A model generated the notes under the pieces. It did no database searches. It was not told where the DNA came from and saw nothing but the letters and a program-made list of their open reading frames with translations. The translations under genes and the position numbers were made by a program. A stretch of 64,000 nt of DNA from Taxillus chinensis (taxonomy: Eukaryota; Streptophyta; Magnoliopsida; Santalales; Loranthaceae). The stretch lies in NCBI GenBank assembly GCA_023512835.1, contig CM042084.1, positions 51,995,531 to 52,059,530 on the forward strand, read 5' to 3'. Positions 20,109 through 31,769 of this stretch are shown here, piece by piece. Position 1 is the first letter of the stretch. Every line of letters starts with the position of its first letter.

Positions 20109-23098
20109 ATGGCAGGACCAAGCTCATCGATGGCCGACGATCTACGTAACATCGTCCCGGGATTCAACATTGACTAGGAAGCCATAGGCGACGCCAAAGT
20201 CAGCTGGCTGAATGAATTCAAAAGTCGCCTCGATGAAACCGGTATTGCGTTTATCTGCTCAGGGATGCAAGACTTGCTGATCAAAGATGTCGCAGAATTT
20301 TACGAAACCATGGCATTCGCTGGAGACAACCTGGTGGGAACTGTACACGGAGTGAAGATTCGAATCTCTGCTGAAATGCTCAAAAATGCACTTTCACTCC
20401 CGAAACGTAACTTTGATTCTCTTCCTAGTCTCTCCAGAGAAGAGTGTAAGTCTTTTCTTGGGTATTCCAATCCCGGGAAGCAAGGTCGGGGAGCCCTGAA
20501 GATTGGGTTTTTCGGTCAGGCACTGGCGACTCTCATAGTCACCGGACAGTGCCTACTGTGTAACAAGACTGCTCATGACTCTGCAAGTCATGAGCAGATG
20601 AAGATCATGTGCAGTGTTCTATAGGGAAGATGAGTAGACTGGGAACTCAGATACACTCCATGATCAAAAGCAAGAAAGGACACTTTAGACTACTTCGCAC
20701 CAAAGTCTCCAGGTTCCTAGACCCTGAGGTATTCTACAACAGACCTTCAGTGCCATTGCCGACCAAATACATCTTTAAAAGCATATATGAGGATGGTCGG
20801 CTGGAGATCAAGTTTTTGAAGAGGCCTGAGTCAAGTGCAAGAAGTCATGCAGGAGACACAGCCAGCTCTGTACGAGCCCTAGCTCGCATACCACGACAAC
20901 CGGTTCGTGTCTCACAAACTTCTAGGGGCTCCTTTGCATCCGCCGCAATGATACATATAGCTGAAGTGGTGGAGAACATTGCCAGAACTCATCTCCCCAC
21001 TGATTCTACACCCGAGGAGGCCCATACTGTCGAGCTGCCCAAGGATACTGCAGAAGGAAGAGAACCTACAGATAGAGGGCAGACACCAGCACAGGAAACC
21101 CCAGACGATAGGGGTACTACACCTGTACTATTGAGCACTCTTGGGGAGTCTGAGCTAGAAGATTTTTACATGGAATATGCCAAGGCTCATATGACCCCCA
21201 TAGATTTACGAAAGGCATGGATCGCCTTTGGTAAACAAATGGTAGATAGAGACCATCTGATTAATTGGTTAGTTGATCAGGGTCTTGTAAGAAGAGACCC
21301 AGTGGAAGCCGTATCAATGGTTGCCCCATCTCCCATCATGGTGAACTCACCTGCCACATTTACTCCACATGATGCTGAGGTGGTAGGAATTGTTGTAGAA
21401 GAAGTAGAAGAAGAAGAAACTTTTGGTGCTGCAGCCAGTGACTCCGATGGAGGAGCTGTCCCACAAGTCCCTGAGACTGTGGAAAGGACTGAGATGGTCA
21501 CACCATCTGCACCTGTCATTCATCAAGTGGCCACTCAAGTGAGTGAGGAGTTCGCAGCCAATATCCAAATGGCTATCCCAGTACCAGCTGCGTCTCACTC
21601 ACGTTCTCTAATGGCCGAAGAAGTAGATCTTCTGGCAAGCAAGGTCATTGGGAAACTGATTTCCTCTGGCATCCCCAAGACATCAGTATCTCAGGCCTTT
21701 GAAGAGCGACTGGCTACCATGGAGTCAAGTATGGAAGAGGTACGAACTCAAGTTGAATTATCAGACTGCACCCTCAACAAGGTGAAGCAAGAAATGACAT
21801 CACTCACAAATGTGACCACCGATGGGTTTAGACATCTGGAGGAACACTGTGAAGATATCAAAGGAGCTTACCAGAGACAATACAAAGGACTCAGTACAAC
21901 TCTAGGAGCTATTCTTTCAGAATGTCATTGTCTTGCCAGTGGTGAAATATCTCTTACTGTCAAAAACACACTCCCACAGCCATCCGACCGACCTGCACCT
22001 GAACCAGTAGATACTCCACAGCCAGTTGTGCCTTCCTCAAGCCACTCACCACCTCCATCTACTGTCACTTACATGCATGGGCGAAAGCGTGCACATAAAA
22101 CCACAGTCATCACCAATTCGGATGATGATGATGAAGTTCCCATTGCAACCCGCATGAAGAAGCAGTCAGCTGCTCCCTAGCAACCCTCTTCTTCCACTCA
22201 GCTTGGTCCTTCCACTACCCATCCAAGTGCGGCTGAGTACACCATGCCTACTTCACCTACTAAACCAGCCGCTACTACCACCGACCAACTATTCGCCCCA
22301 CCTCGCATTGTAACAACTAGAGGCACCTTAGCTGAACTGGCTGCATTTAACACTTATGTTGCTGGGGATACCACTGCAAGGACTTGTGGCTATGAAGCCT
22401 TCTTCACCGGACCTGACCTGTGTCAACTACTACATGACGGTGAAGAAATGGATAATATTGAGATGACTCAGTTCATCTTCGCACAGAAGTCATTCCTCGA
22501 GAAGCTACCTCTCCATATCCGCAGAGATACCAGGGTAGAACTCTGTTTGCCGATCATGCAGGCTCAGCTCCTCGATGATGCAACAATGATCGAGATTATA
22601 CAGGGTCACAGATATGAGAACTCCTTCCGTCCCTGGAATAAGGTAGACCATGTGCTCATCCCCTACTTGTCCACATCCCCGCACTGGTTTCTTCTCGATC
22701 TTGACTTCAAGAACCAATGGATCGTCATCTTCGACTCCAAACCTAGTACTTTACTGATCCATCGGCGTGAACAATTGCGTGAATTCAATCGCACTCTCAC
22801 CCGTGTCATGTAGGGATATTCGCATGGGTGTGGTGGCTGTCATCTCTCCAAACTGATGGAAATTACGTGAGTCAAGCAAGGCGTTCCTGCTCAGGATGAT
22901 GCCCATAGCTGCAGCTTCTATGTTTGCCATTACATTCGCATCCTGACCACCAACGGGTTCCCAGCTCTCGTGCCTGAATTTCATCATGTGAGCAGTCGAG
23001 CGGCCTCGTTACACTTGACTCCTGCTCAACTCCTGCGTAAGCAAGCTGCTATTTTTCTGTTTGCACAGAGTGTATTGTACTCTGAATTTAACCCATAA
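20109..23098 (+). pseudogene. SIRE-A third ORF: transposon-associated domain, coiled coil, Ulp1-like C48 domain
   Basis: This is a frame of about 1000 codons downstream of pol. The start ATG (MAGPSSSMADDL) follows a leader-like tract. TAG at 20175, a frameshift near 20610-20625, TAG at 22178, TAG at 22811 and TGA at 22868 break it. Otherwise 20609-23098 stays in one frame, ending TAA 23096-23098. The N-terminal part (FYETMAF ... GTVHGVKIRISAEML, 20300-20400) resembles the plant transposon-associated domain seen in env-like ORFs. The middle is acidic, then a coiled coil (21600-21880), then a Pro/Ser-rich linker with a KRAHK basic patch. The C-terminal part (22244-23098) resembles Ulp1/SENP cysteine proteases: VLIPY..SPHWFLLDLD with His at 22682-22684, FDS with Asp at 22733-22735, VPAQDD with Gln at 22892-22894 and HSCSFYVCHYI with Cys at 22910-22912. 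His-Asp is 17 residues and Gln-Cys is 6, as in Ulp1. Such enzymes cleave SUMO or related conjugates. The true substrate is unknown. Confidence 0.75.
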
Positions 23099-23472
23099 CT
23101 GTCTTGTACTCTAATTCCTTGTACACTGCATTTCTTGCTTTTCACTTTTCTGTGTACTTACTTTCTGTCAGATACCTTTTATGCATATCTTTGCTCTGCT
23201 GCCTGTTGTTCTGTAATTTCTTCCATTGCTCCCATGAGGTTTGTGTTCTGGTGCTTGTTCCTCACCTCAGAAAGGGGGAGTGTTTCTCAGGGGGAGCAAG
23301 TTCATAGGGGGAGCTATCTTTGACAGGAGCCAGCTAACGTAGCCATCTTTGACTCCTCCAAATTCGTTATATGCAAAGACATCTTCTGATTAATCTAAAA
23401 TTGCCCATCAAACTCGTAGTCTCAGACTTCATGTACTCACCCATTGTCAGCTTACATTAAATAGGGGGAGAT
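23099..23472 (+). other. SIRE-A 3' untranslated region with repeated polypurine motifs
   Basis: Purine motifs aaagggggag (23271-23280), agggggagc (23289-23297) and agggggagc (23306-23314) precede the main tract atagggggagat (23461-23472), which abuts the 3' LTR. Multiple such motifs before the 3' LTR are a described Sirevirus trait. The last one is the likely primer for plus-strand synthesis. Confidence 0.75.
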
Positions 23473-24378
23473 TGTTGGAAACACAAGATTTGATGAAGCT
23501 GCCAAATTATAGTCTAAGTCTGGAGACTCGAAGAACCGAAGGTCGTAGGGTCGAAGAGTCGTAGTTCGTAGAAGTAAAACTATCACAGGACACGATTTGC
23601 GGGAGGCTCACAGACTCGTACGGTTTGGAGACTCAAAGGGAAACAGTAACAGAACATTGCGACTCATAGATCCAGGGTCGAAGGTTGTAGAGTCATAGTA
23701 CGGAAAAAAGAGCATTACTGCAAGCGTCAATAAGTTCGGAGGCTCGTAGAGTCGAAGAATTCTTAAGAACAGTAACCAAAACTAAATGACTCGTTGACTC
23801 GTAGACTCGCAGCCCGTAGAACTGTAGAGTCCCCAACAATACTTAAGTCAATTAACAGAACTTAAACTACCACTAGACTCGAAGACTCGTAGAGTTGTAG
23901 AGTCGAACCCTTAGAACAATGTTAAGAAAATAGGACTCGTAGACTCGTAGATCAAAAGTTGCAGAGTCGAAGCCTTCGAACAGTGTTAAGAAAACTGGAC
24001 TCGTAGACTCGTAGATTGAAAGTCGTAGAGTCGAAGCCTTCGAACACTATTAAGAACACTGGACCCGTAGTCTCATAGATTTGAAAGTCGAAAAGTCGAT
24101 GCTATAAAGACTGGCAAACAAATGAAACTGTAACTCAAGGGTCGTAGAGTCGTAGACTCGTAAACTCAAGGGATACAGTCACTATAAAGAAATTGCCACA
24201 CTTTCAGACTCGGAGATCGATGGCTGAGAGTTGTAGCTGAAGGGTCGTAGCCATACAGAAACTCAGTTTATAAGCCTCTGTGAAAGACTATGTAAGAAAA
24301 GCGAAGTTTAAGACTCATAGAGTGGAAGATTTTCAGAATCACTTAGTCAAATATAGTAAACTGAGAGACCCGAAGGTC
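23473..24378 (+). mobile_element. 3' LTR of SIRE-A, left part
   Basis: Starts TGTTGGAAACAC and follows the 5' LTR (7905-8800) with scattered differences. It is interrupted by Chromo-A after aggtc (24374-24378) and continues at 33678. Confidence 0.9.
24374..24378. repeat. Target site duplication of Chromo-A (left)
   Basis: aggtc, identical to 33673-33677. Confidence 0.9.
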
Positions 24379-25501
24379 TGTCACGCCCCGAATTTCCAAC
24401 CCGAGGAAACCGGTACGTGACTCCCCTTGTACCCACACGGAGGGCAAAGGGGTTAGGGTGCAAAGCCCGAATATAACATTTTAAACATCCACAACACATT
24501 CAAGAAAGTAAAATTCATAAAAGCAATCCACAATCCAAACCAGTCTTTATTACAACAAAATCCTCTTTTCAATCCATCCCCACTGGGTTACATCAATTCC
24601 CATAAAAATAACATAAATGGTAGACAGTAAAGTAAATAAGGTCTTCCACCTTGGGGTCCCTCCTAACGCCTGTATGTTCCTGAAAGAAAACACAACATAG
24701 AGGGAGGGGTGAACAACCACAGCTCAGTAGGGATCATGTCTCCCCAACCCATCCCATGCTTCTAGCGTCTACATGAGTGTGTACAGGTGCAGTGTAGTGA
24801 CAATAAAATGTAAACAAGTTGTATTCCACATTTACATGGCACACACATATCCACAGCCATACAGGCTTAGCCATATAGGCTAACATATCCTGACCACTCG
24901 GGCTTAGCCACATGGGCTAACTATCCCACTCGCCACACAAAGCTAACATATCGACGGCCATATAGGCTTAGCCACACGGGCTAACAGTTCTAGTCCCGGG
25001 CTTCCACAGCCACCGGGTTCCACAAACACAGCATACAAGGTCACACAGGCATTAAACCAAACACTTAGTTCGCACAGCCCATCAAGCATAAAATCAAACA
25101 CTTGACATGCAGAGTCTCATAGGTATTTTACCAAACGCTTAACATGTATACATACACAAACCCACAAACCCAGCCACACAGGCATATTATCAAACACATA
25201 CTAGGCATATTCACACAAACATATCCATACAGGCATTTTATCGAACACTTAATATGCACACCCTCCAACACCAGAATACATCAAAAACTGCCATTGAAGG
25301 CCAACATCCATATAGGAGATCATACCTATATGGATTACATATATATATAAATAGGTATAACTCCATAACCAGCCCTAGAACCCTAGGACAGAGAAGGATT
25401 TAGGAAGAACAGAACCCCTACCTTGTATGTTCTCCTACTCCCGCTTCCACGCAAGACTCCGACCACCCACGCAAGATGCTCCGGCCACCAGAAGCTTTCC
25501 T

Positions 25502-25544
<43 letters not shown>

Positions 25545-26238
25545 GACGGCTGGTGGAGCAACAAACCCTAACCCTAAAACAGAGGGGCTTCTCCTCCTTA
25601 TATAGACAACACAACATCAAAACGACGTAGTTTTGATTAAGTGAATCCCAGAATTAAAACGACGTAGTTTTGATGGAACAAGCTATGACCTTCCCACATC
25701 CATACACACCAAAATATTCACAATTCCAACATGGTCCTTTGGGAAAAGATGATTAGAATGACAAAACCAAGGCAACCATGCAAAAACCTGCCTGCACGCC
25801 AATTTGAACGCCAATTCCCCAATTGGCATGCAGCTCCAAATGCACTCAAACTTCACCCCAAGCCTCCTTGCATCTTGTAGAGGTCTGAGAAGCAAAAATA
25901 TGCTTGCACGTGAAATGGGTGAATACACGTGCAGCTCCAAATGCCCTGAAATTTCTGTGGTAGGTAGAGGACCTCATTATAAGAAACTTTTGTTCTTGCA
26001 CGCCAATTGTTTGAGCCCATCTACCCTATCAAAAGTGAGCTCCAAGATCAGCCAAAACAGTTTAAAACCGCCTGTATACGCATAGCATCTTCCTAGGGCA
26101 TAAATGCACGTTACCACTTGTCACATGCACCTCCCAAAAGTCCCCTCTTGTGCTCATCTCTTACCTCAAACTTGTGCACCAACATCCAAGGTGTTTGTGG
26201 TTAACTTCTTACACACGGGTCACACACGGGTCATTACA
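24379..26238 (-). mobile_element. 3' LTR of Chromo-A (1860 bp)
   Basis: On the minus strand it runs from TGTAATGACCCGTG (26238) to the terminus at 24379. It contains tandem units with aggcttagccacacgggctaa (24845-24990), a (CT)n/(GA)n run (25504-25542), a telo-box-like aaccctaaccctaaaac (25567-25580), a TATA-like TATATAAG (25597-25604, minus strand) and two palindromes (25616-25637, 25652-25674). Confidence 0.9.
25616..25674 (-). promoter_or_regulatory. Two near-palindromes upstream of the Chromo-A TATA box
   Basis: tcaaaacgacgtagttttga occurs at 25617-25636 and nearly again at 25653-25673 (ACGT core). On the minus strand both lie just upstream of TATATAAG at 25597-25604. The 5' LTR has the same arrangement (33061-33120, TATA at 33042-33049). 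This is the likely core promoter with an ACGT-type (bZIP-like) site. Confidence 0.5.
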
Positions 26239-26254
26239 TCCTCTCCCCCTTAAG
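26239..26254 (-). other. Polypurine tract of Chromo-A
   Basis: The minus strand reads cttaagggggagagga immediately before the 3' LTR. Confidence 0.85.
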
Positions 26255-26565
26255 ACTTTTCGTCCTCGAAAAGAAATGACATACGAGGAAAAATAAACAC
26301 AAGCTACCCATTTGCCACACGGCGAGCCACAACACCCAAATGGGTCATACACCGCGCACAGCACAAAACAAGGTACCACCATAATCTATAACCACATGCA
26401 TCACAATCATGCATATAACACATTTCCACATGTCACAAATACACATCTCAAAACACATCACAAATATGAACACATGTTTAAAAGACAATACAAATACACC
26501 AAATCGTACACAACTAATACAAGAAAACACATCACTATCCCTTGGCCAACAGCCACCTCCCACGC
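26255..26565 (-). other. Chromo-A 3' untranslated region
   Basis: About 310 bp between the pol stop and the polypurine tract, AC-rich on the plus strand. No other feature is seen. Confidence 0.7.
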
Positions 26566-29500
26566 TTAAGATTGTTCGTCCTCGAACAATTCTGGGTGCT
26601 ACTCACGCATCACGGACTCACGTTCCCATGTCTCCTCCTCAATGCCACGGTGCTCCACAGCACACGAACCAAAGGAATAGCACGACCACGCAAAAGCTTC
26701 TCTCGCTGATCTAGGATACGAATAGGAGCCTCAACAACGGACATGTCATCCTCAATGTCTAAGGTCCCCCAATCGATCACATGGGTGGGGTCAGGGTGAT
26801 ACTTCCGCAACTGGGACACGTGAAACACGTTGTGCACTCGACTTAGCCGCGGTGGTAACGCTAACCGGTAGGCCACAGGCCCCACACGATCCAGAATCTC
26901 AAAAGGACCAACAAACCGCGGAGATAGCTTGGAACCTCGCCCAAACCGTCGATGTCAACGACGTGGAGAAACACGAAGAAACACATGATCACCAACAGAA
27001 AACTCCAAAGGTCGCCGCCGCTGATCCGCATAAGATATCTGCCGACTCTGAGCTGATAACAACCGCTGGCGAATCAGCTTAACCTTCTCGGTAGCCTCTT
27101 GAACCATTTGTGGTCCCAAGAGACCGGCTTCGCCGACCTCAGTCCAACACAACGGTGATCGGTAGGGTCTGCCATACAACGCCTCAAAAGGAGCCATCCC
27201 AATGGATGCCTGAAAACTGTTATTGTAGGCAAACTCCACCAAAGGAAGGTGAGTTGCCCACGAACCCCCAAAATCTAACACACAGGCCCGTAACATGTCC
27301 TCCAAAGTCTGATTCGTCCTCTCTGTCTGGCCGTCAGTCTCAGGGTGGAAGGCTGTACTCAAGTGAAGTTTGGTCCCCATAGCCTCCTGCAAACCTGCGC
27401 AGAAACGGGAAGTGAACCGCGAATCCCGGTCAGAGACAACCGATGATGGTACTCCATGCAGTCTCACAATCTTGTTCATGTATAGCTGACTCAAGGTCCC
27501 AATAGAGTCCCGCTCGCGAACAGCCAGGAAATGGGCCGACTTTGTGAGTCGATCCACAATCACCCAAATCATATCCTTCCTCCCAGTGGTGGGTGGAAGA
27601 CCAGTCACAAAGTCCATCGCGATGTGGTCCCACTTCCACTCCGCTATGGGCAAGGGTCGTAACATGCCCGCCGGCCGCCGATGCTCGGCCTTCACCGGCG
27701 ACACATGAGGCACCGCGAAACAAAAGCAGCTACATCGCGTTTCATCCCAGGCCACCAAAAATGTCCCCGAAGCGCATGGTACGTCTTCATACCCCCTGGA
27801 TGCACAGCAACTCTAGACTGGTGAAACTCCCTCATCACCTCATCCCTGAGGGAAGAAGCCACTACCAACCGCCGCTGAAAAGACAACTCATGCTCAGGAC
27901 CCTCTCGTCCGGTCCTCGGATAGCTCCCCGGCCTCAATACGGGCACGGAGAACCTCACACTCAATGTCACCCAACTGTCCCTCCCGGACGCGCTGGTACA
28001 ACTCCAGGCACAACCACCAAAGGACTCTAGGACTGTCCCACTATCACGAACAACGGTGCCGCACCGCAACATCGCCAATCGCTCCATCAACTTCCACTCT
28101 CGCACGGCCACCTCAGCTTTCCCTTTTCTGCTCAACGCGTCAGCCACAATATTACCCTTGCCCGGGGTATAGGCAAGAGTAAAGTCAAAGGTCTGCAAAT
28201 ACTCCACCCATCTCCTTTGCCTCAAATTCAAGTCCTTCTGAGTAAAGATGTACTGAAGGCTCTTGTGATCTGAGAACACCACAAACTTTTCCCCCAAGAG
28301 GTAGTGCTGCCAACTCTTCAAGGCGAAGATGATAGCCGCCAACTCAAGATCATGGGTAGGGTAATTCTGCTCATGAGGCTTCAGATGCCTTGACCCATAA
28401 GCTACCACACTGTGCTCCTGCATAAGCACACACCCCAAACCAACCCTGGATGCATCACAGTACACCTCATATGGGATATCCTCCCGAGGTAACCTCAATA
28501 CCGGTGCAGTGGTCAAACGGGTTTTGAGAGCCTCAAATGCCTGCTGACACTTGTCAGTCCAATCAAACTTCACGCCCTTCCGAGTCAACGCTGTCATAGG
28601 AGCTGCCAAACGGGAGAACCCCTCGACAAAACGACGATAGTACCCCGCTAAGCCAAGAAAGCTACGGATCTCAAAAACGTTGGTTGGCCTCGCCCACGAT
28701 GCCACAGCCTCAATCTTGGCTGGGTCCACCCTAACTCCCTCAGTTGACACCACATGGCCAAGAAAGTGAACCTCCTGCAGCCAAAACTCACACTTGCTAA
28801 ACTTAGCAAACAGCTGTTGGTCCCTCAAGGTTTGCAACACTGTTGCTAAGTGCTCCACATGCTCCTTCTCGGTCTTGGAATACACCAAGATATCATCAAC
28901 AAAGACCACCACAAACGAATCCAAGTAGGGAGCAAAGACCTGGTTCATCAAATGCATGAACACCGCTGGCACATTAGTGAGCCCGAAAGCCATCACTACC
29001 CACTCATAATGCCCATACCTGCACCGAAAGGCCGTCTTAGGGATGTCCTCCTCCCTAACCCTGAGCTGGTGATACCCCGACCGTAAATCTATTTTGGAAA
29101 ACCACTGGGCCCCACTCAATTGGTCAAACAGGTCATCTATCCAAGGCAACGGGTACTTGTTCTTCACAGTCACTGAATTCAACTTCCTGTAGTCGATGCA
29201 GAGACGAAGCGTGCCATCTGCCTTCTTAGCAAAGAGCACAGGAGCACCCCAAGGTGAGGTACTCGGTCTGATATACCCCTGGTCCCCCAACTCCTCTATT
29301 TGCCTCTGCAGCTCCCTCAGCTCGGCTGGCCCCATACGATACGCTACTTGGGAAATCGGACCCGTTCCCGGCACCAACTCAATGGTGAACTCCACACTCC
29401 TCTTAGGTGGCAAACTCCTTAACTCTTCAAGAAAAACATCCTGAAATTGGTCCACAACAGCGGGCCACATCCTCTTTTCCACCTTACCCTCCTCAGTAAA

Positions 29501-30223
29501 GGTCAGGGCTGCCAACCTGTGGGTAATGGCACCCCACTGGTCCAACACTGGCCCGGCCCGACTCGCCTCACAGTCCCACTCCCCCTGCAGGGTGCAGGAG
29601 GTCCCTGCAGGTGTCACGAAGGATACACGCCGCCGATAACAATCTATCTTGGCCTGGAAAGCCATAAGCCAATCCATACCCAAGATCAGGTCAAACGTCC
29701 TCAAAGGCATTACAGACAAGTCAAAACTCAGCTCCACCTCTCCTAGGGTTAACACACGTCCACGACACACACGCCGTACCTCAATCATGCCTCCCACCGG
29801 AGACTCCACAACTAGGGGCCTCGCGGCCTCCACATAAGCTAACCCCAAGCCATCAATAAGAAGCTCGGCAGCGAAGGAACACGGTGCACCCGTATCAAAA
29901 AGAACAGAAGCTAACGTACGGGAAATCAAGAGGGTACCTCTAACCACCGATGGTCCTGCTCCACCCTCAGCTGGTGGGGGTGGTAGCTCAGCCTCCTCCT
30001 GGTATGTCGCCTCCAGCGCAAACACCCTTCCTTGGCCCGTGCCACTGGTTGGCTCACTCACTGGGCGGCTCCCGCCATGACTGCCTCTAGCATCAGCCTG
30101 CTGTCGCTCTGGCCTCCCCTGAGGTCGGGTCTGACTGGATCCTGCCTGACTGGCCTGCCACTGACGAGCTGGTCTCTCAGCTGGTGCACGGAAGCTAGCG
30201 TCACTCCTCATGCTGGATGCCAT
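26566..30223 (-). pseudogene. pol: Chromo-A pol (protease, RT, RNase H, integrase, chromodomain-like tail)
   Basis: The longest frame, 30223 to 27692 (843 aa), has a protease with DTG at residues 110-112 ([10 protein letters not shown]), RT with FVDD near residue 441, RNase H ([19 protein letters not shown]) and the integrase zinc region (HPGGMKTYH ... CLMC). A frameshift near 27700-27760 leads to the integrase core (27758-26955) with Asp in MDFVTGLP, Asp in VSDRDSRF and Glu in DGQTERTN, and the GDHVFLRV segment. Another shift near 26900-26955 leads to the C-terminal YRLALPPRL...[10 protein letters not shown] and [13 protein letters not shown] part, a chromodomain-type tail. After a last shift near 26640 and a stop, the ending FEDEQS with TAA is at 26566-26568. 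It would polymerise and integrate the element DNA. This copy is broken. Confidence 0.93.
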
Positions 30224-31361
30224 GCCTCCAACCGCCCTTGTTGCTACTCCGGCAAACCCGGCTCAAATGGCCTTCTCGTCCATAGCTATTGCATCGCCAG
30301 TTCTTCTTGGGACACTCCCTCTTGAAGTGGCCTTGCTCCCCACAGCAATGACAACCGCTGGGGAGTCCTCCTGCCGGACCTTCCTGTCTGCTACCGCCAA
30401 AGCTAGACCTCCCTGGGGGCACTGATGGTTGTCCCCGGCTGCGGAAAGAACTGCTATCCCTTTCCTCAGTCTTGGGCCGCTTGGACCCGGAATCACGCTC
30501 CAACCCACCCTGCAATGGGCGACCCTGATGGGTCTGCCTCCCATCATCCAGCTCCCTCTCAGCTATACGGGCCGTCTCCACAACCTCAGCATAGGTCGTC
30601 AAGCGTAGAATTGCCACCCCTCGCCTAAGGGCTGGCCTGAGACCCAAGGTGAACTTGTGGTCCTTCAGGTCCTCCCTTGCCACAGTCTCAGGAGCAAACC
30701 TACTCAAGCTCCGGAACTCCCGCTCATACTCAGGTACCGTCCTAGATCCCTGCTTCAAGCTGCCGAATTCTTCCCTCTTCTGTCATCTCACTTATTCCAG
30801 GAAGAACTCATCATGGAAGAGTTGCAAGAACTCCTCCCAAAGCATGAGTTGCACCGCATGGCTCCCCGCGACACTCGTCCACCACTCCAAAGCATCCCCC
30901 TCTAGCTGCCGAATTGCCAGTCGCACCTTATCCTCTTCCCGGGGCAGGAGAAAGGAGAACACATGCTCGATCTGCCTCAACCACTACTCAGCTACCACAG
31001 GATCACCTTCCCCCTTGAATCGCGGAGGTTGTTCCTTTCGGAACCGGGTCACCACGTCATCCTCTGCACGAGTCGGTACACCACCCAGTGAACTCTCACG
31101 CTCACGAGGCAGCTCTCCTACTGGCGGTGGTGGTGGTGGTGGTGGTACCACCTGCTGTGCTGCCATCTCACGGCGCACCTCCTCCCGAACCTCCTGCCGG
31201 AGTCCCTCCCGTAGCTCTCGTACCTCCAGCCGGATGCCTTCTCGTAGCTGTGCCAGCAACAACGCATGCCCTCCAACGAACGGTCCCACACCCGAACCCT
31301 CATGGGCAGATAACTCATCAGCCACTGCCCCGCACGCACGTGTCACTCTCCTCGGCGGCAT
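30201..31361 (-). pseudogene. gag: Chromo-A gag
   Basis: It starts MPPRRVTRACGAVADEL (31361), shared with Chromo-C. An N-terminal charged helix, a run of eight prolines and the retrotransposon gag core (LPREEDKVRLAIRQLEGDALEWW) follow. Stops at 30984-30986 and about 30790 interrupt a frame that then continues (SRFAPETVAREDLKDHKF) to a zinc knuckle CHCCGEQGHFKREC. A second, damaged knuckle [14 protein letters not shown] lacks its second Cys. The gag frame ends at 30201. The pol frame (from 30223) is a different phase, so a further frameshift separates the two. Confidence 0.9.
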
Positions 31362-31754
31362 TCTTACTACACGAAGTAAGAAGCACAACGTCAAAACAAA
31401 TTTATAATCTATCGCGTCACTACCTCTACCCCACTGATCAATTCCACTATCACATGACATTACACACATACATCGTATCAATCACATTTCACAGTTCAGT
31501 ACGCATTGCCAAACAAATCAGAGTTGCACATTTCACTTAATCATATTATCTTATCCACAGTTTAGCACACATTCACAGCAAATGCAACTAGTGCCCTAAT
31601 GCCAATGCATGCAAATCCTACCACAAGACTGGACTACCCTAAGTACACCTTGGAGGCTCAAAGAGGACCATGTTGATCAGGCATGTCCCTCCAGGCTCCT
31701 CCAAAGGACTTAGGATAACCAGGTCCGCCCACTACCCTAGGCCAACTAGACCAT
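31362..31754 (-). other. Chromo-A leader
   Basis: About 390 bp of non-coding sequence between primer site and gag, matching the Chromo-C leader. Nothing else is seen. Confidence 0.7.
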
Positions 31755-31766
31755 GCTCTAATACCA
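31755..31766 (-). other. Primer binding site of Chromo-A, tRNA-Met with one mismatch
   Basis: The minus strand reads TGGTATTAGAGC, one base different from the canonical TGGTATCAGAGC, three bases from the LTR. Confidence 0.85.
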
Positions 31767-31769
31767 TAT

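Noticed and set aside
20109..22180. Calling the SIRE-A third ORF an envelope glycoprotein
   Set aside because: No signal peptide, transmembrane segment or furin-like site is visible; the coiled coil alone does not support it, and the C-terminal part is protease-like.
23104..23323. Hydrophobic frames of 62-67 aa as a small membrane or env protein of SIRE-A
   Set aside because: They overlap in two frames, start after the stop of the third ORF, contain the polypurine motifs and have no homologue I recognise.
27430..28182. Plus-strand frames across 27430-31540 rich in Pro, Ser and His
   Set aside because: They are shadows of the Chromo-A gag-pol on the minus strand.
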